Source of the DNA: Verrucomicrobiota bacterium | Lineage (GTDB): Bacteria > Verrucomicrobiota > Verrucomicrobiia > Verrucomicrobiales > DEV007 | Direction: 5' to 3' | NCBI GenBank assembly: GCA_003402735.1 | Contig: QQNE01000002.1 | Span: 1-64,000 of the forward strand | DNA: 64,000 nucleotides | In this document: positions 21,068-30,438 of the stretch, in pieces | Layout: every line of letters starts with the position of its first letter | How positions within the stretch are numbered: the first letter of the stretch is position 1 | The notes under the pieces: model-generated | Told to the model about the DNA's origin: nothing | The model's database searches: none | Seen by the model: only the letters and a program-made list of their open reading frames with translations | Position numbers and translations under genes: made by a program

Positions 21068-24000
21068 TTACTTCGCCAAAGATTCCAAGTAATCGATCAA
21101 CGAAGCGAATTCCCGAACGCTGAAGCTGAGCATCAGCCCCGGGGGCATCATCGAAACCGGCAACCTCTGCCGCTCTTTGATTTCGGCAGTTTGAAAGGTG
21201 AATTCCTGAGCCGCCACGTTGCGAATCTTCACACTGCCCGCACTTTCAAGCGTGACGAACCCCACCTGTTGGGTTCCATCCTTCAGGGTGATCATCTCCG
21301 AGGCGAAACCCTGGGCGATCGTTTTGTTCGGATCCAAAATGTTCTGCGCCAGGTCAGCCCGTTTGTAGGTCTGTGCAATGTTCCCGAGATAGGGTCCCTT
21401 TTGTGCTTGGGATTCGTTCGTGGTGTGGCAGGCGCTGCAGGTGGCCCGGTTGAAAACCTGCTCTCCCAAAGCCACGTCTCCCTTGGCCTGAATCACCGCC
21501 GCCAGCGCCTCCTCCACTTTGAGACTGCCAATTTTCGGGGTTTTGTCTTCGGCCCGGACCAACCGCATCTCCTTGGCGACCCTTTGCGCGGCCGCCCGCA
21601 CCTGCGGGTCTGCATCCTCCAGCGCCACCAAAACCCGGGACGCGCTGCCCTGATGCTTCACGGCACCGATCGCCTCGATGATTTGCCGACGGCGCGCCAG
21701 ATCCGCCCAGCCACGATCGAGCGCCTTGCGCGATAGTTCGGCCGATTCGGGGCTGCCTGTCTGCCGCACCGCCAAGTGGAGAAGGGCGGCGTCGGCAGAT
21801 CGGGACCGGTCCCCGTCCATCGTTTCGGCAATTTCCTCGAACAGCTGGTGATGATTCTCCAGAGACGGCGCATTGAAGAACGCCTGGGCCGCAGCCTCGT
21901 AGGCTTTCTGTGCATCAGGCATCTTTCGCAAATCCGCCAACGCCTTGAGACTGGCTGCCGCCCCGGTCGCGCTGTCCGTCTTGGAAAGGGCCACGATCAC
22001 GTGACCGACGGTTTCCGGCTTCAGGGATGCGCCTGCCTCCAGGGCTTGCAACAGCAAGGACACGGCGGAGGCGGGAACCTCCTCGGCGACGGCAAGCTGA
22101 GCCGCGGCATCCGGAATCACCGCCGGATCTGTCTTGGCCAACTCCAGGATGCGTTCCAGTGCCTGGTTGGATTGGATCCGATTGCGATTCATCTCGCGAA
22201 CCAAAAACCCGGTCTCGGCGGGCGAAGCCTTTTCCAGAGCCCCGGCGAGTGCCGCCGCGATCCTGGGCGTCTCGCTCCAGGGTTCGGGCTGGTAAAACGG
22301 GCCACGGGTGTCGGGACGCGTGCCCCAGGAATCTCCCTGCCACGCGCCATCATGAAAATGAAGTCGGCAGAGAGCGGCCAAGAGACCCTGACGTTTCGTT
22401 GGATCCGCCGTCGCCTGGAGCCGGTCGATCAACCCGGTCACCACCTCCGGTCGGTGCATCAAGGCCAGGGCGCGAACGAAGACCGTGGTTGTTCCCGTCG
22501 CCTTATCGAACGCCGCAAACACCGGCCCTGATGCCTGCAAGGCGGCCAGGGCCCGCGCCGCCGCGTGAGCCACCACCGGATCCGGGTTGCCTGCCTGCGC
22601 CAGAATCTCGTCCACCGCTCCCATGTCCCCGGCATCCGCGATTTCCTTGAACCGGGCGATCAGATTGCGTTCGGCGGTCCGGTTTTGCGCGATCCTCTGC
22701 ATCGCCTCCCCGGCGGCGGGATGACCGCGACGGGCCAGCTCGCGTTGGGATTCGATGCGGCGCCGGTAACTCGGAGAATCGAGCAACTTCACCAACACCG
22801 AATCCTCGGCCTTCGCGAAATCGGGCAACGCCTCGGACACAAAGCCCTTGGGCTTCACACAGACGATGTAGCCGACATCCGGACCTTCCCATTTGAAGGT
22901 GGCACCTTTCCAGCTCGCGCAATAAATGCGGCTCATGGCATCGACATCGGCGTCGGTTGGCCGGGTCAACTTCACCAATGGCTTGGGTGCCGACGTTTCC
23001 ACAAACGTCGCTCCCTTGGCCTGGACGGTGTGATGATACAGCGCGCCGGTTCCCCAATCGCAGGTGAGCGGCGCATGATTCCACGCACCAAACCCTGGCT
23101 CATCAAGGTAGACCGCCCCGCACCCGGAGCCGCCGCCATAGTCCGCCAGGGGCGCGATCGCCTCGTCGGCGAAATTCTTGTAGAGCCGGGGATATCCGTG
23201 ATCGTCCAGCCCGGTGAAATGGTGAAACCGAACGTTCCATCCACCCCCGTCATTGGTGTTGTCCCGGGCGAAAATCTCCAACTCGGGACTCACGGCCACT
23301 TCGAGGATGTTGCGGGTGCCGGTCGAAACCATCTCCAGGCCGGTGCCATCGGGGCGAACCCGGATGACCCCGCCTCCGCGATGGGTCAACTTGCGGCCAT
23401 CGGTCCCCTCAGCCTCCATGAATCCAAAGTCCCCACCGGCGAGGTAAAGCCAACCGTCCGGTCCCAGACTAACTCCGTTGGTGGTGTGGTCCGCCGGGCG
23501 CTTGTCGTAACCAAAAGCCAAATTTTTCACCAGGATCTCACGGCTCTCGGAAACGCCGTCGAGATCCTTGTCCAGGAACGCGCTGAGGTGCGGCGGATGC
23601 ATGACGTAAAGCCTGTCCTTGTCCCAGACCAGACCGCGCGGCGCGTCCACCTCACCAAACACCTTGGTCTCGTCCGCATGGCCATCGCCATCGAGATCCC
23701 GCAAACGAATGATCCGGCCGCGCTTCGGATCACGGCCGAGGGACCCGTTGCCGTCGCTGCTCACGTAAACGGTCCCATCCGGCGCGGCCGCCACGAAGAC
23801 CGGATAATTCACCATCGGCGGCGCGGCAAAAACGGTGACTTCAAATCCCTGGGCCACGTGCACATCGGCCAAAATCGCCGCCTCCTGCGCGGCGGACGGC
23901 TTTTCCGCCCGGGGAGGGACGTTGCCTTCCTTGGCGTATGGATCCGCAGCCGCTTCGGCCAGTTTCCGGGCGGTGGCGGCCTGGGCCTCGTTCAGTTTGG

Positions 24001-25270
24001 GATGGAGAACCTTGATCCCCTCCCCCGTGAGAGTCACTTCCCGAATGCTGGCCCAGCCGCCGCTGCTGCCGAGCGCTTGGATCCGCACGAATCGAACCGC
24101 CATCGGCGTGGCCAACCGATCGGCGTAAGGAGCGGTCCGGATGTTGCCTGAACCATCCACCAGCGTGGTCCAGGCCGAGCCGTCCGTGCTACCTTCGATT
24201 TTGTATTGATAGACCGCTTTGTTCTCCCACGCCGTGGTGACCCCGCTCAACAGGTGCGGTTTTTCGAGCTCGAGTTGCAGCCACTGGGGATACGAACCGC
24301 CGCCGGCACACCAACGGGTCGCCTCGTTGCCGTCGACCGCACACCACGAAACATTGTTCTTGCCGCTTTCCTCGCTGCTGGCGGTGGCCATGACCAGCGT
24401 TGCGTCCTTCGGCGCCGCTCCAGGCACCAATGCCGCCGGAGCCGGCTTTGCGGGCAGTGGGTTGCCCTTGCCGAAGGTGATCTTGTTCGGGCCGGTGAAG
24501 GCTTTGCCGAGATGATCCGCATCCAGCTTGCCGCACGCCCAAAGCAATCCGCGGGTCACCAAATCGAGATAACGCGGATCGCCCACGGTCCCGTTGTTGT
24601 GCCCCAGACTGGTGCTAAAACTCCGCGCGCCCTGAGTCTCGTTGGTCCAGACGACCACCGAAACCACTTCCTTGCTGCTGCCGTCCTTGTTTTTCACCCG
24701 CTGAGTTCCGGTGGCGAGCGGATGCGCGCCGAGGATCTGCACGTTGTTGTATAGCTCCTCCTTGATCGTGGTCCAATCGCTGAGCGACTTGGTCACCGGG
24801 TGGGTCGGGTCGACGAAATCGATGTCGATCGGCTCCTGAGGTCCGTGGGAGGAGGATTGCAGACCGAGGTGTTTGAACCAGCCATCCGTGCCGTTGCGGA
24901 AACTGTGCATGGCGCAATGCAGATGGACCGATGGAATCGTTCGATGAACGTCGACGATGCGTTGGAACGCCTTGAGGTCCTTGTTTCCGGCCGCGCACTC
25001 GTCGTGAATGATCACATCATACCCCGTGGCCCAATCCGCGCGGTCATACAGGCTGAGGGGAGGATTGGTCGATTTGTCGTCCGTCCACCAGACATCCACC
25101 TGGACGAAGGCACGAGCCTGGATCCCCTCGAACAGGAGCTTGTGTTGCGCGGCGTAATCGTGACAACAACCGCCGGCCACCAACAACGCCTTCAAGGGCC
25201 GACCCTCCTCACCGGCGGCCAGGGCGATGCTCATCAAGAAGGCGGAGGGAAGAACGATACGGAAATTCAT
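21068..25270 (-). CDS. multidomain ThuA + discoidin-like + glucose-dehydrogenase-like beta-propeller + HEAT-like + PVC-type CxxCH cytochrome protein
   Basis: ThuA N-terminus ('ALLVAGGCCHDYAAQHKLL'), discoidin-like 'GNEATRWCAGGGSYPQWLQLELEKPHLLSGVTTAWE', propeller 'RIIRLRDLDGDGHADETKVFGEVDAPRGLVWD', C-terminal 'VFNRATCSACHTTNESQAQKGPYLGNIAQTY'. Confidence 0.88.
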   Translation of the reverse strand: MNFRIVLPSAFLMSIALAAGEEGRPLKALLVAGGCCHDYAAQHKLLFEGIQARAFVQVDVWWTDDKSTNPPLSLYDRADWATGYDVIIHDECAAGNKDLKAFQRIVDVHRTIPSVHLHCAMHSFRNGTDGWFKHLGLQSSSHGPQEPIDIDFVDPTHPVTKSLSDWTTIKEELYNNVQILGAHPLATGTQRVKNKDGSSKEVVSVVVWTNETQGARSFSTSLGHNNGTVGDPRYLDLVTRGLLWACGKLDADHLGKAFTGPNKITFGKGNPLPAKPAPAALVPGAAPKDATLVMATASSEESGKNNVSWCAVDGNEATRWCAGGGSYPQWLQLELEKPHLLSGVTTAWENKAVYQYKIEGSTDGSAWTTLVDGSGNIRTAPYADRLATPMAVRFVRIQALGSSGGWASIREVTLTGEGIKVLHPKLNEAQAATARKLAEAAADPYAKEGNVPPRAEKPSAAQEAAILADVHVAQGFEVTVFAAPPMVNYPVFVAAAPDGTVYVSSDGNGSLGRDPKRGRIIRLRDLDGDGHADETKVFGEVDAPRGLVWDKDRLYVMHPPHLSAFLDKDLDGVSESREILVKNLAFGYDKRPADHTTNGVSLGPDGWLYLAGGDFGFMEAEGTDGRKLTHRGGGVIRVRPDGTGLEMVSTGTRNILEVAVSPELEIFARDNTNDGGGWNVRFHHFTGLDDHGYPRLYKNFADEAIAPLADYGGGSGCGAVYLDEPGFGAWNHAPLTCDWGTGALYHHTVQAKGATFVETSAPKPLVKLTRPTDADVDAMSRIYCASWKGATFKWEGPDVGYIVCVKPKGFVSEALPDFAKAEDSVLVKLLDSPSYRRRIESQRELARRGHPAAGEAMQRIAQNRTAERNLIARFKEIADAGDMGAVDEILAQAGNPDPVVAHAAARALAALQASGPVFAAFDKATGTTTVFVRALALMHRPEVVTGLIDRLQATADPTKRQGLLAALCRLHFHDGAWQGDSWGTRPDTRGPFYQPEPWSETPRIAAALAGALEKASPAETGFLVREMNRNRIQSNQALERILELAKTDPAVIPDAAAQLAVAEEVPASAVSLLLQALEAGASLKPETVGHVIVALSKTDSATGAAASLKALADLRKMPDAQKAYEAAAQAFFNAPSLENHHQLFEEIAETMDGDRSRSADAALLHLAVRQTGSPESAELSRKALDRGWADLARRRQIIEAIGAVKHQGSASRVLVALEDADPQVRAAAQRVAKEMRLVRAEDKTPKIGSLKVEEALAAVIQAKGDVALGEQVFNRATCSACHTTNESQAQKGPYLGNIAQTYKRADLAQNILDPNKTIAQGFASEMITLKDGTQQVGFVTLESAGSVKIRNVAAQEFTFQTAEIKERQRLPVSMMPPGLMLSFSVREFASLIDYLESLAK

Positions 25271-25578
25271 GGGACAATTGCGCTTCGCGGAATCGCTCGC
25301 TTTGGAGCAAACGGCAAGACAAAAAAGGGCGGGCCGGATTTGCCCGCTTGCCAGCCCCTGTAACGGAGGCTAGTCTGCCTTTCTTTCGGCAATCTCCGTG
25401 CAACGTCGGCTCCCACCTCTTCTTCTGCTGACCCATCGCCCCCTCCTGCTCCTCCTCGGACGGGCGGCCGGGCTCGCGCGGTAGACGCTTGCTTTCCCGT
25501 CCGCCCCGTCCGATGTCCATGTCCGGTTCCACACCGGGCGGACTCCCCCCGCATTCTGATTTCGTTACAGCCCATGCC

Positions 25579-27291
25579 ATGAACCCGAGTTCCCTGCACA
25601 AATACCGACCCTTTCCGCCGGTGCATCTGCCCGACCGGACCTGGCCGGACCGCCGCCTTGAGCGGGCCCCCATCTGGTGCAGCGTGGATTTGAGGGACGG
25701 CAACCAAGCTCTACCCATTCCCATGAGTGTGGAAGAGAAGATCGAGATGTTCGATCTGCTCGTGCGCATCGGCTTCAAACAGATCGAGGTCGGCTTCCCT
25801 TCCGCTGCGGATACCGAATTCAACTTCCTGCGCCGCCTCGCCGACGAAAACCGCATCCCGCCAGATGTCACCGTCCAGGTGCTGGTCCAGGCTCGCGAGC
25901 ACCTCATTCGCCGCACCTTCGAAGCTCTGGAAGGCATTCCCCGCGCCATCGTTCACCTCTACAATTCCACGTCCCCCCTGCAGAGGCGCGTCACCTTCCG
26001 GGACGCATCGCGCGAGGAGATCAAGAAGATCGCCACGGAGGGGACCGCCCTGGTGAAAGAATTGGCCGGCCGGGTGCCTCCCTCGCAGCGCATCGATTTC
26101 CAATATTCGCCGGAGAGCTTTTCCGACACCGAACTCGATTTCTCCCTGGAGGTTTGTGAGGCGGTCAAAGCGATTTGGCGCCCCACCCGGGATCAGCCCA
26201 TGATCCTGAATCTGCCGGCCACCGTGGAGTGGAGCACCCCGAATGTTCACGCCGACCAGATCGAATGGTTCTGCCGCCAGATCAGCCATCGCGACACGGT
26301 GATCATCAGCCTACACACCCACAACGACCGCGGCACCGGCATCGCCGCCACCGAACTCGGCTTGCTGGCCGGAGCGGACCGGGTCGAAGGCACTTTGTTT
26401 GGGAACGGCGAACGCACCGGCAACCTCGATCTGGTCGTGGTGGCCCTGAACCTGAACAGCCATGGAATCGAAACCGGTCTCGACTTCTCCGATCTCCCCG
26501 CCATCCGCGCCGTCTACGAACGCTGCACGCGCATGACCGTTCCCGAACGGCAACCCTACGCCGGGGAACTGGTTTTCACCGCCTTTTCCGGGAGCCACCA
26601 GGACGCCATCAAGAAGGGGTTCGATCGCCGCTCCGCCGAACTCGCCGACAATCCCCACCTTGCCTGGGGCGTGCCTTACCTGACCATCGATCCTCGGGAT
26701 ATCGGCCGCAGCTACGAGGCAATCATCCGAATCAACAGCCAGAGCGGACGTGGCGGTGTGGCCTACGTCCTTGACCGGGATCACGGGCTCGACCTTCCCA
26801 AGACCATGCATCATCAAGTCGGTCATGCGATCTACTCCCACGCAGACCGCTTGGGTCGGGAACTCTCGAGCGACGAAATTCGCGAATACTTCCACGAGCA
26901 CTTCGTGAACCTCAACGAGCCGTTTGCCTTGCTCGATTTCGAACTCAATCATCATGGACCGGGCAAACCTGGCGAAGTTCGCTGCCAAGCCACTTTCCGC
27001 GCCCATGGGAAGACGCTCCAACTTTCAGGCACCGGCAACGGCCCCATCAATGCGCTGGTGCGAGCGCTCGAGGCCGTCGGCCTCAAGACGTTTCATGTGA
27101 CGGATTACCGCTCCCACGCCGTCCGCGGCGGATCCGACGCCGACTCGGCGGCGTTCGTCCAACTCAATCAGACCGAAACCGGCGACCTTGTTTGGGGCTG
27201 CGGAATCGATCCCTCGATTGAGATGGCCGGGCTGCGCGCCCTGGTGAGTGCCATGAACCTTCTCGCCTCCGGGGAGAGACTTGGCGCCTGA
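25579..27291 (+). CDS. leuA: 2-isopropylmalate synthase
   Basis: 'YRPFPPVHLPDRTWPDRRLERAPIWCSVDLRDGNQAL', 'SLHTHNDRGTGIAATELGLLAGADRVEGTLFGNGERTGN', C-terminal regulatory domain. Confidence 0.95.
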   Translation: MNPSSLHKYRPFPPVHLPDRTWPDRRLERAPIWCSVDLRDGNQALPIPMSVEEKIEMFDLLVRIGFKQIEVGFPSAADTEFNFLRRLADENRIPPDVTVQVLVQAREHLIRRTFEALEGIPRAIVHLYNSTSPLQRRVTFRDASREEIKKIATEGTALVKELAGRVPPSQRIDFQYSPESFSDTELDFSLEVCEAVKAIWRPTRDQPMILNLPATVEWSTPNVHADQIEWFCRQISHRDTVIISLHTHNDRGTGIAATELGLLAGADRVEGTLFGNGERTGNLDLVVVALNLNSHGIETGLDFSDLPAIRAVYERCTRMTVPERQPYAGELVFTAFSGSHQDAIKKGFDRRSAELADNPHLAWGVPYLTIDPRDIGRSYEAIIRINSQSGRGGVAYVLDRDHGLDLPKTMHHQVGHAIYSHADRLGRELSSDEIREYFHEHFVNLNEPFALLDFELNHHGPGKPGEVRCQATFRAHGKTLQLSGTGNGPINALVRALEAVGLKTFHVTDYRSHAVRGGSDADSAAFVQLNQTETGDLVWGCGIDPSIEMAGLRALVSAMNLLASGERLGA

Positions 27292-27330
27292 ACCCGCAGC
27301 ACAAACCTCGCCGAACAGACCGTCCGCCCC

Positions 27331-28839
27331 TCAGTTCCCGGGCTTGCTGTGCGAAGCACGGGTGACTGCGGCTGCGGCCGCCGCCGGCTTGCTCCGGTCA
27401 TAACCGCCACCCAAAGCGCGGTAAGCCAGGATCCAGGCGCTCAACTGACGCTGCTTGAGTTCGATCAACTCCAGCCGAGCGTCCAGTGTATCCCGCTGCG
27501 TCAACAACACCTCGGTGTAATCGGCCCGGGCCGCGTTGAAAAGCTCCACGGAAGTCCCGATGGCGCCGGTTAGCGTCTCGACCTCCTTGGTCTTCAAATC
27601 GTAGCCGCTGCCAAGATTCCGGATTTGGGCGAGTTGATTCACCACCTCCACGTAGGCATTCAACATGGTCTGCTGGTATTGATAGAGTGCCGCCAACTGC
27701 CGAGCGTTCGCGCTTTGAAAGGCCGCCTTGATCGCGCTCCGGTTGATCAGGGGCGCGGCGAGGTCCGCCACGGCGTTGTAGGCCACGCTCTCCGGCGCCG
27801 TCAGCAGAGATCCCATCTGGAAGGCATTAAACCCGAGCGCCCCGCCGATATCGAGGGACGGGTAAAAACGGGCACTTGCAGCCTTCACCTCCAGCCCGGC
27901 CGCCTTCAATTCCAACTCCGCTCTCCGCACATCCGGACGATTCCGAAGCAGATCCGAAGGCACCCCGGCAGCGATCGATGCCAAGGAGAGGCGCTCAAAC
28001 CCGACGGATTTCCTCTGGATCGGCGTGGGGTAACGGCCCGCCAGGAAGTTGAGGCGATTTTCCAAAACCGTGATCTGCTGACGGATGTCGTAGACTCGGC
28101 TCTGGTTCTTGAGCACTTCCGCCTCAAACCGACGCACCGCCAGCTCGGTCACCTTTGCGGCCGCCTTCTGCAACCTCACCGCCTCCAACGCGCTTTGTTG
28201 CACCTCGATGGTCTGGCGAAGAATATCGGCTTGGTTGTCGAGCGCGAGAAGCTCGTAGTAGCTCCGCGCGATCTCCGATACCAAGTTGGTCACCATGAAA
28301 GTCCGGCCCTCCTGGGACGCCAAGTAACGCAAAACCGCAGCGTCCCGTTCATTGCGGAGACGCCTCCAGATGTCCACCTCCCAAGAAAAATCGGCCCGGA
28401 AATTGAAGTCCGACAAGGGGTCAGGGAACGCTTCACCCGGACGAATCTCCAGGTTTTCCTCGACGGCCCCACTCCGGGTGAACTCCCCGACCTTGTCGAC
28501 TCCGCCCCCGGCTCCCAGCCGAACGAAGGGGAAGACGGCCCCTTTGCGCTGAAGGACCTCGCTCTTGGACACGGCGATCTCCTGAAGCAGGATGTTCAAT
28601 TCCTGGTTGCGCGCCAGGGAATCGCTGATCAGCCCGGCCAACGTCTCATCCCGGAAATACTCTTTCCAGTCCAGCAACGCCGAATTGGCGCTCTCCTCGG
28701 CGACCGGGAAATGCTCGGGGACCGTCCAGTCCGACGCCGCGGACCCATCGGCATCCGTCTTCAGCAGCGCACAGCCCTGGGAAAGCAGCGCCAAACAGCC
28801 CACCCCCATCGCCCAGTTGATCGGAGTGTTTCGCTTCAT
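27331..28839 (-). CDS. RND efflux outer membrane lipoprotein (TolC/NodT family)
   Basis: Lipobox 'LLSQGCALL'; 'VSEIARSYYELLALDNQADILRQTIEVQQ', 'VPSDLLRNRPDVRRAELELKAA'; start placed at ATG 28839. Confidence 0.92.
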   Translation of the reverse strand: MKRNTPINWAMGVGCLALLSQGCALLKTDADGSAASDWTVPEHFPVAEESANSALLDWKEYFRDETLAGLISDSLARNQELNILLQEIAVSKSEVLQRKGAVFPFVRLGAGGGVDKVGEFTRSGAVEENLEIRPGEAFPDPLSDFNFRADFSWEVDIWRRLRNERDAAVLRYLASQEGRTFMVTNLVSEIARSYYELLALDNQADILRQTIEVQQSALEAVRLQKAAAKVTELAVRRFEAEVLKNQSRVYDIRQQITVLENRLNFLAGRYPTPIQRKSVGFERLSLASIAAGVPSDLLRNRPDVRRAELELKAAGLEVKAASARFYPSLDIGGALGFNAFQMGSLLTAPESVAYNAVADLAAPLINRSAIKAAFQSANARQLAALYQYQQTMLNAYVEVVNQLAQIRNLGSGYDLKTKEVETLTGAIGTSVELFNAARADYTEVLLTQRDTLDARLELIELKQRQLSAWILAYRALGGGYDRSKPAAAAAAVTRASHSKPGN

Positions 28840-29202
28840 GAGAGATGATTCATGAGGTCCGCCGACCCGGTGAGTCCGCCACCAGACACTAACCGCAACA
28901 TCGTCCAGGGTTTCATTCTTGCGCGTGAATTTGAATGACAATGGCCACAAAGCCGTGCCGTCCCCAAGAGTCAACGCTTGGCGGAAATCCCGGCACCTCA
29001 GCGCTATCTATTGACACCGGCACCTCGCACCCGCAAGCAGGAATTCTGCGCTTCTGCCTCTTGCAACCTCACAACGCAGAGTGCCACCTCCCATGAGCAC
29101 TCGTCTTCCCGGAACATCGGGTCCCAAGGGTGAAAAAATACCCTGCCGAGGCGATGGCAATCGACGGCATCCTGTGATTGTGTCAACTTGGACCATCCTG
29201 CA

Positions 29203-30393
29203 ATGCCAACCGAATCCATTTCCAAAACCATCTTCTGCGCCGGATTTTCGGCCATCTTTGCCCTCACCGGCTGCCTCGAAAAGCCCCACGAAGCCACGAA
29301 ACACGGGGAACACGGCGAGCACGAAGGAACCGCGGAGCACGGCAAATCTGGCGGGCACGGGGAGGAAGCCGCCAAGCTTGTGGCCACGAGTCCCAAGACG
29401 ATGGATGTCGTGCTCACCCAGCCTTACGTCTGCCAGATCCATGCGCGCCGCCACATTGAATTGCGCGCGCTGGTCGAAGGATATTTGGAAAAAGTGGAGA
29501 TCAGAGAGGGTCAAACGGTGAAAGAGGGGGACATCCTCTTCAAGATCTTCCCACCTCTCTACGAGGCCAGACTGGCCTCCGCCAAAGCGGAAGTCCTCCG
29601 TGCCCAGGTTGAATACGACAACACCAAGAAACTCCTGGAAAAAGCCGTGGTCTCCGAGCAGGAACTCCGACTGAAACAGGCCGAACTTGCCAAGGCCGAG
29701 GCCGAGCTCAAACTCGCAGACGCAGAATTCAATTTCACCAGGGTCAAAGCCCCCTTTGACGGCATCATCGACCGCACCTATCAACAGCAGGGGAGCCTCG
29801 TCAAAGAGGAGGATCTGCTGACCACCCTTTCCGATACTCAGGTCATGTGGGTCTATTTCAACGTCCCCGAAGCCCGTTATTTTGAATTCAAAAATCGGCA
29901 GGCCAAGACCTCAGACTATTCCAGACTGGAGCTTAAGGATTCCACCATCGAACTGAAACTGGCCGACGGAACAAAATTCCAACACAGCCCTGGCAACACC
30001 GTCACCATCGAAGGCCAGTTCAACAATGAAACGGGCAATATCCCCTTCCGTGCCGATTTCCCAAACCCGGAGGGCCTGCTCCGGCACGGACAGACCGGCA
30101 CGATTCTGGTGAACCGAGCCATCAAGAATGCGATCGTGATTCCCCAGCGCGCCACCTTCGAAATTCTCGACAACCAATATGTTTGGGTCATTGGCGAGGA
30201 TCACGTGATCCGGCAACGGCCGATCGAAGTTGAGCACGAGCTTGAAGATGTCTTTGTGTTGAAAAGCGGGCTGAAGCTCGAGGACAAGTTCATTCTTGAA
30301 GGCATCCGCCACGTCCACGACGGACAAAAAGCGGAAGCCGAGTTCCTGCCGATGGAAGAGGCGCTCAAGCACCAGAAATTTCACGCGGAGTAA
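29203..30393 (+). CDS. RND efflux periplasmic adaptor (HlyD/MFP family), lipoprotein with His-rich linker
   Basis: 'FALTGCLEKPHEATKHGEHGEHEGTAEHGKSGGHGEE', 'ELRALVEGYLEKVEIREGQTVKEGDILFKI', 'FTRVKAPFDGIIDRTYQQQGSLVKEEDLLTTLSD'. Confidence 0.92.
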   Translation: MPTESISKTIFCAGFSAIFALTGCLEKPHEATKHGEHGEHEGTAEHGKSGGHGEEAAKLVATSPKTMDVVLTQPYVCQIHARRHIELRALVEGYLEKVEIREGQTVKEGDILFKIFPPLYEARLASAKAEVLRAQVEYDNTKKLLEKAVVSEQELRLKQAELAKAEAELKLADAEFNFTRVKAPFDGIIDRTYQQQGSLVKEEDLLTTLSDTQVMWVYFNVPEARYFEFKNRQAKTSDYSRLELKDSTIELKLADGTKFQHSPGNTVTIEGQFNNETGNIPFRADFPNPEGLLRHGQTGTILVNRAIKNAIVIPQRATFEILDNQYVWVIGEDHVIRQRPIEVEHELEDVFVLKSGLKLEDKFILEGIRHVHDGQKAEAEFLPMEEALKHQKFHAE

Positions 30394-30438
30394 CCGGATC
30401 CCAACGATCACAAGGAATCCTCACAAGCTCCACCGACC

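Noticed and set aside
22565-24151. 528-aa plus-strand ORF inside the ThuA/cytochrome gene
   Set aside because: Antisense shadow of a strongly supported multidomain CDS.
30198-30211. GGATCACGTGATCC palindrome
   Set aside because: Within the adaptor coding sequence; flanks do not match parS; single occurrence noticed.
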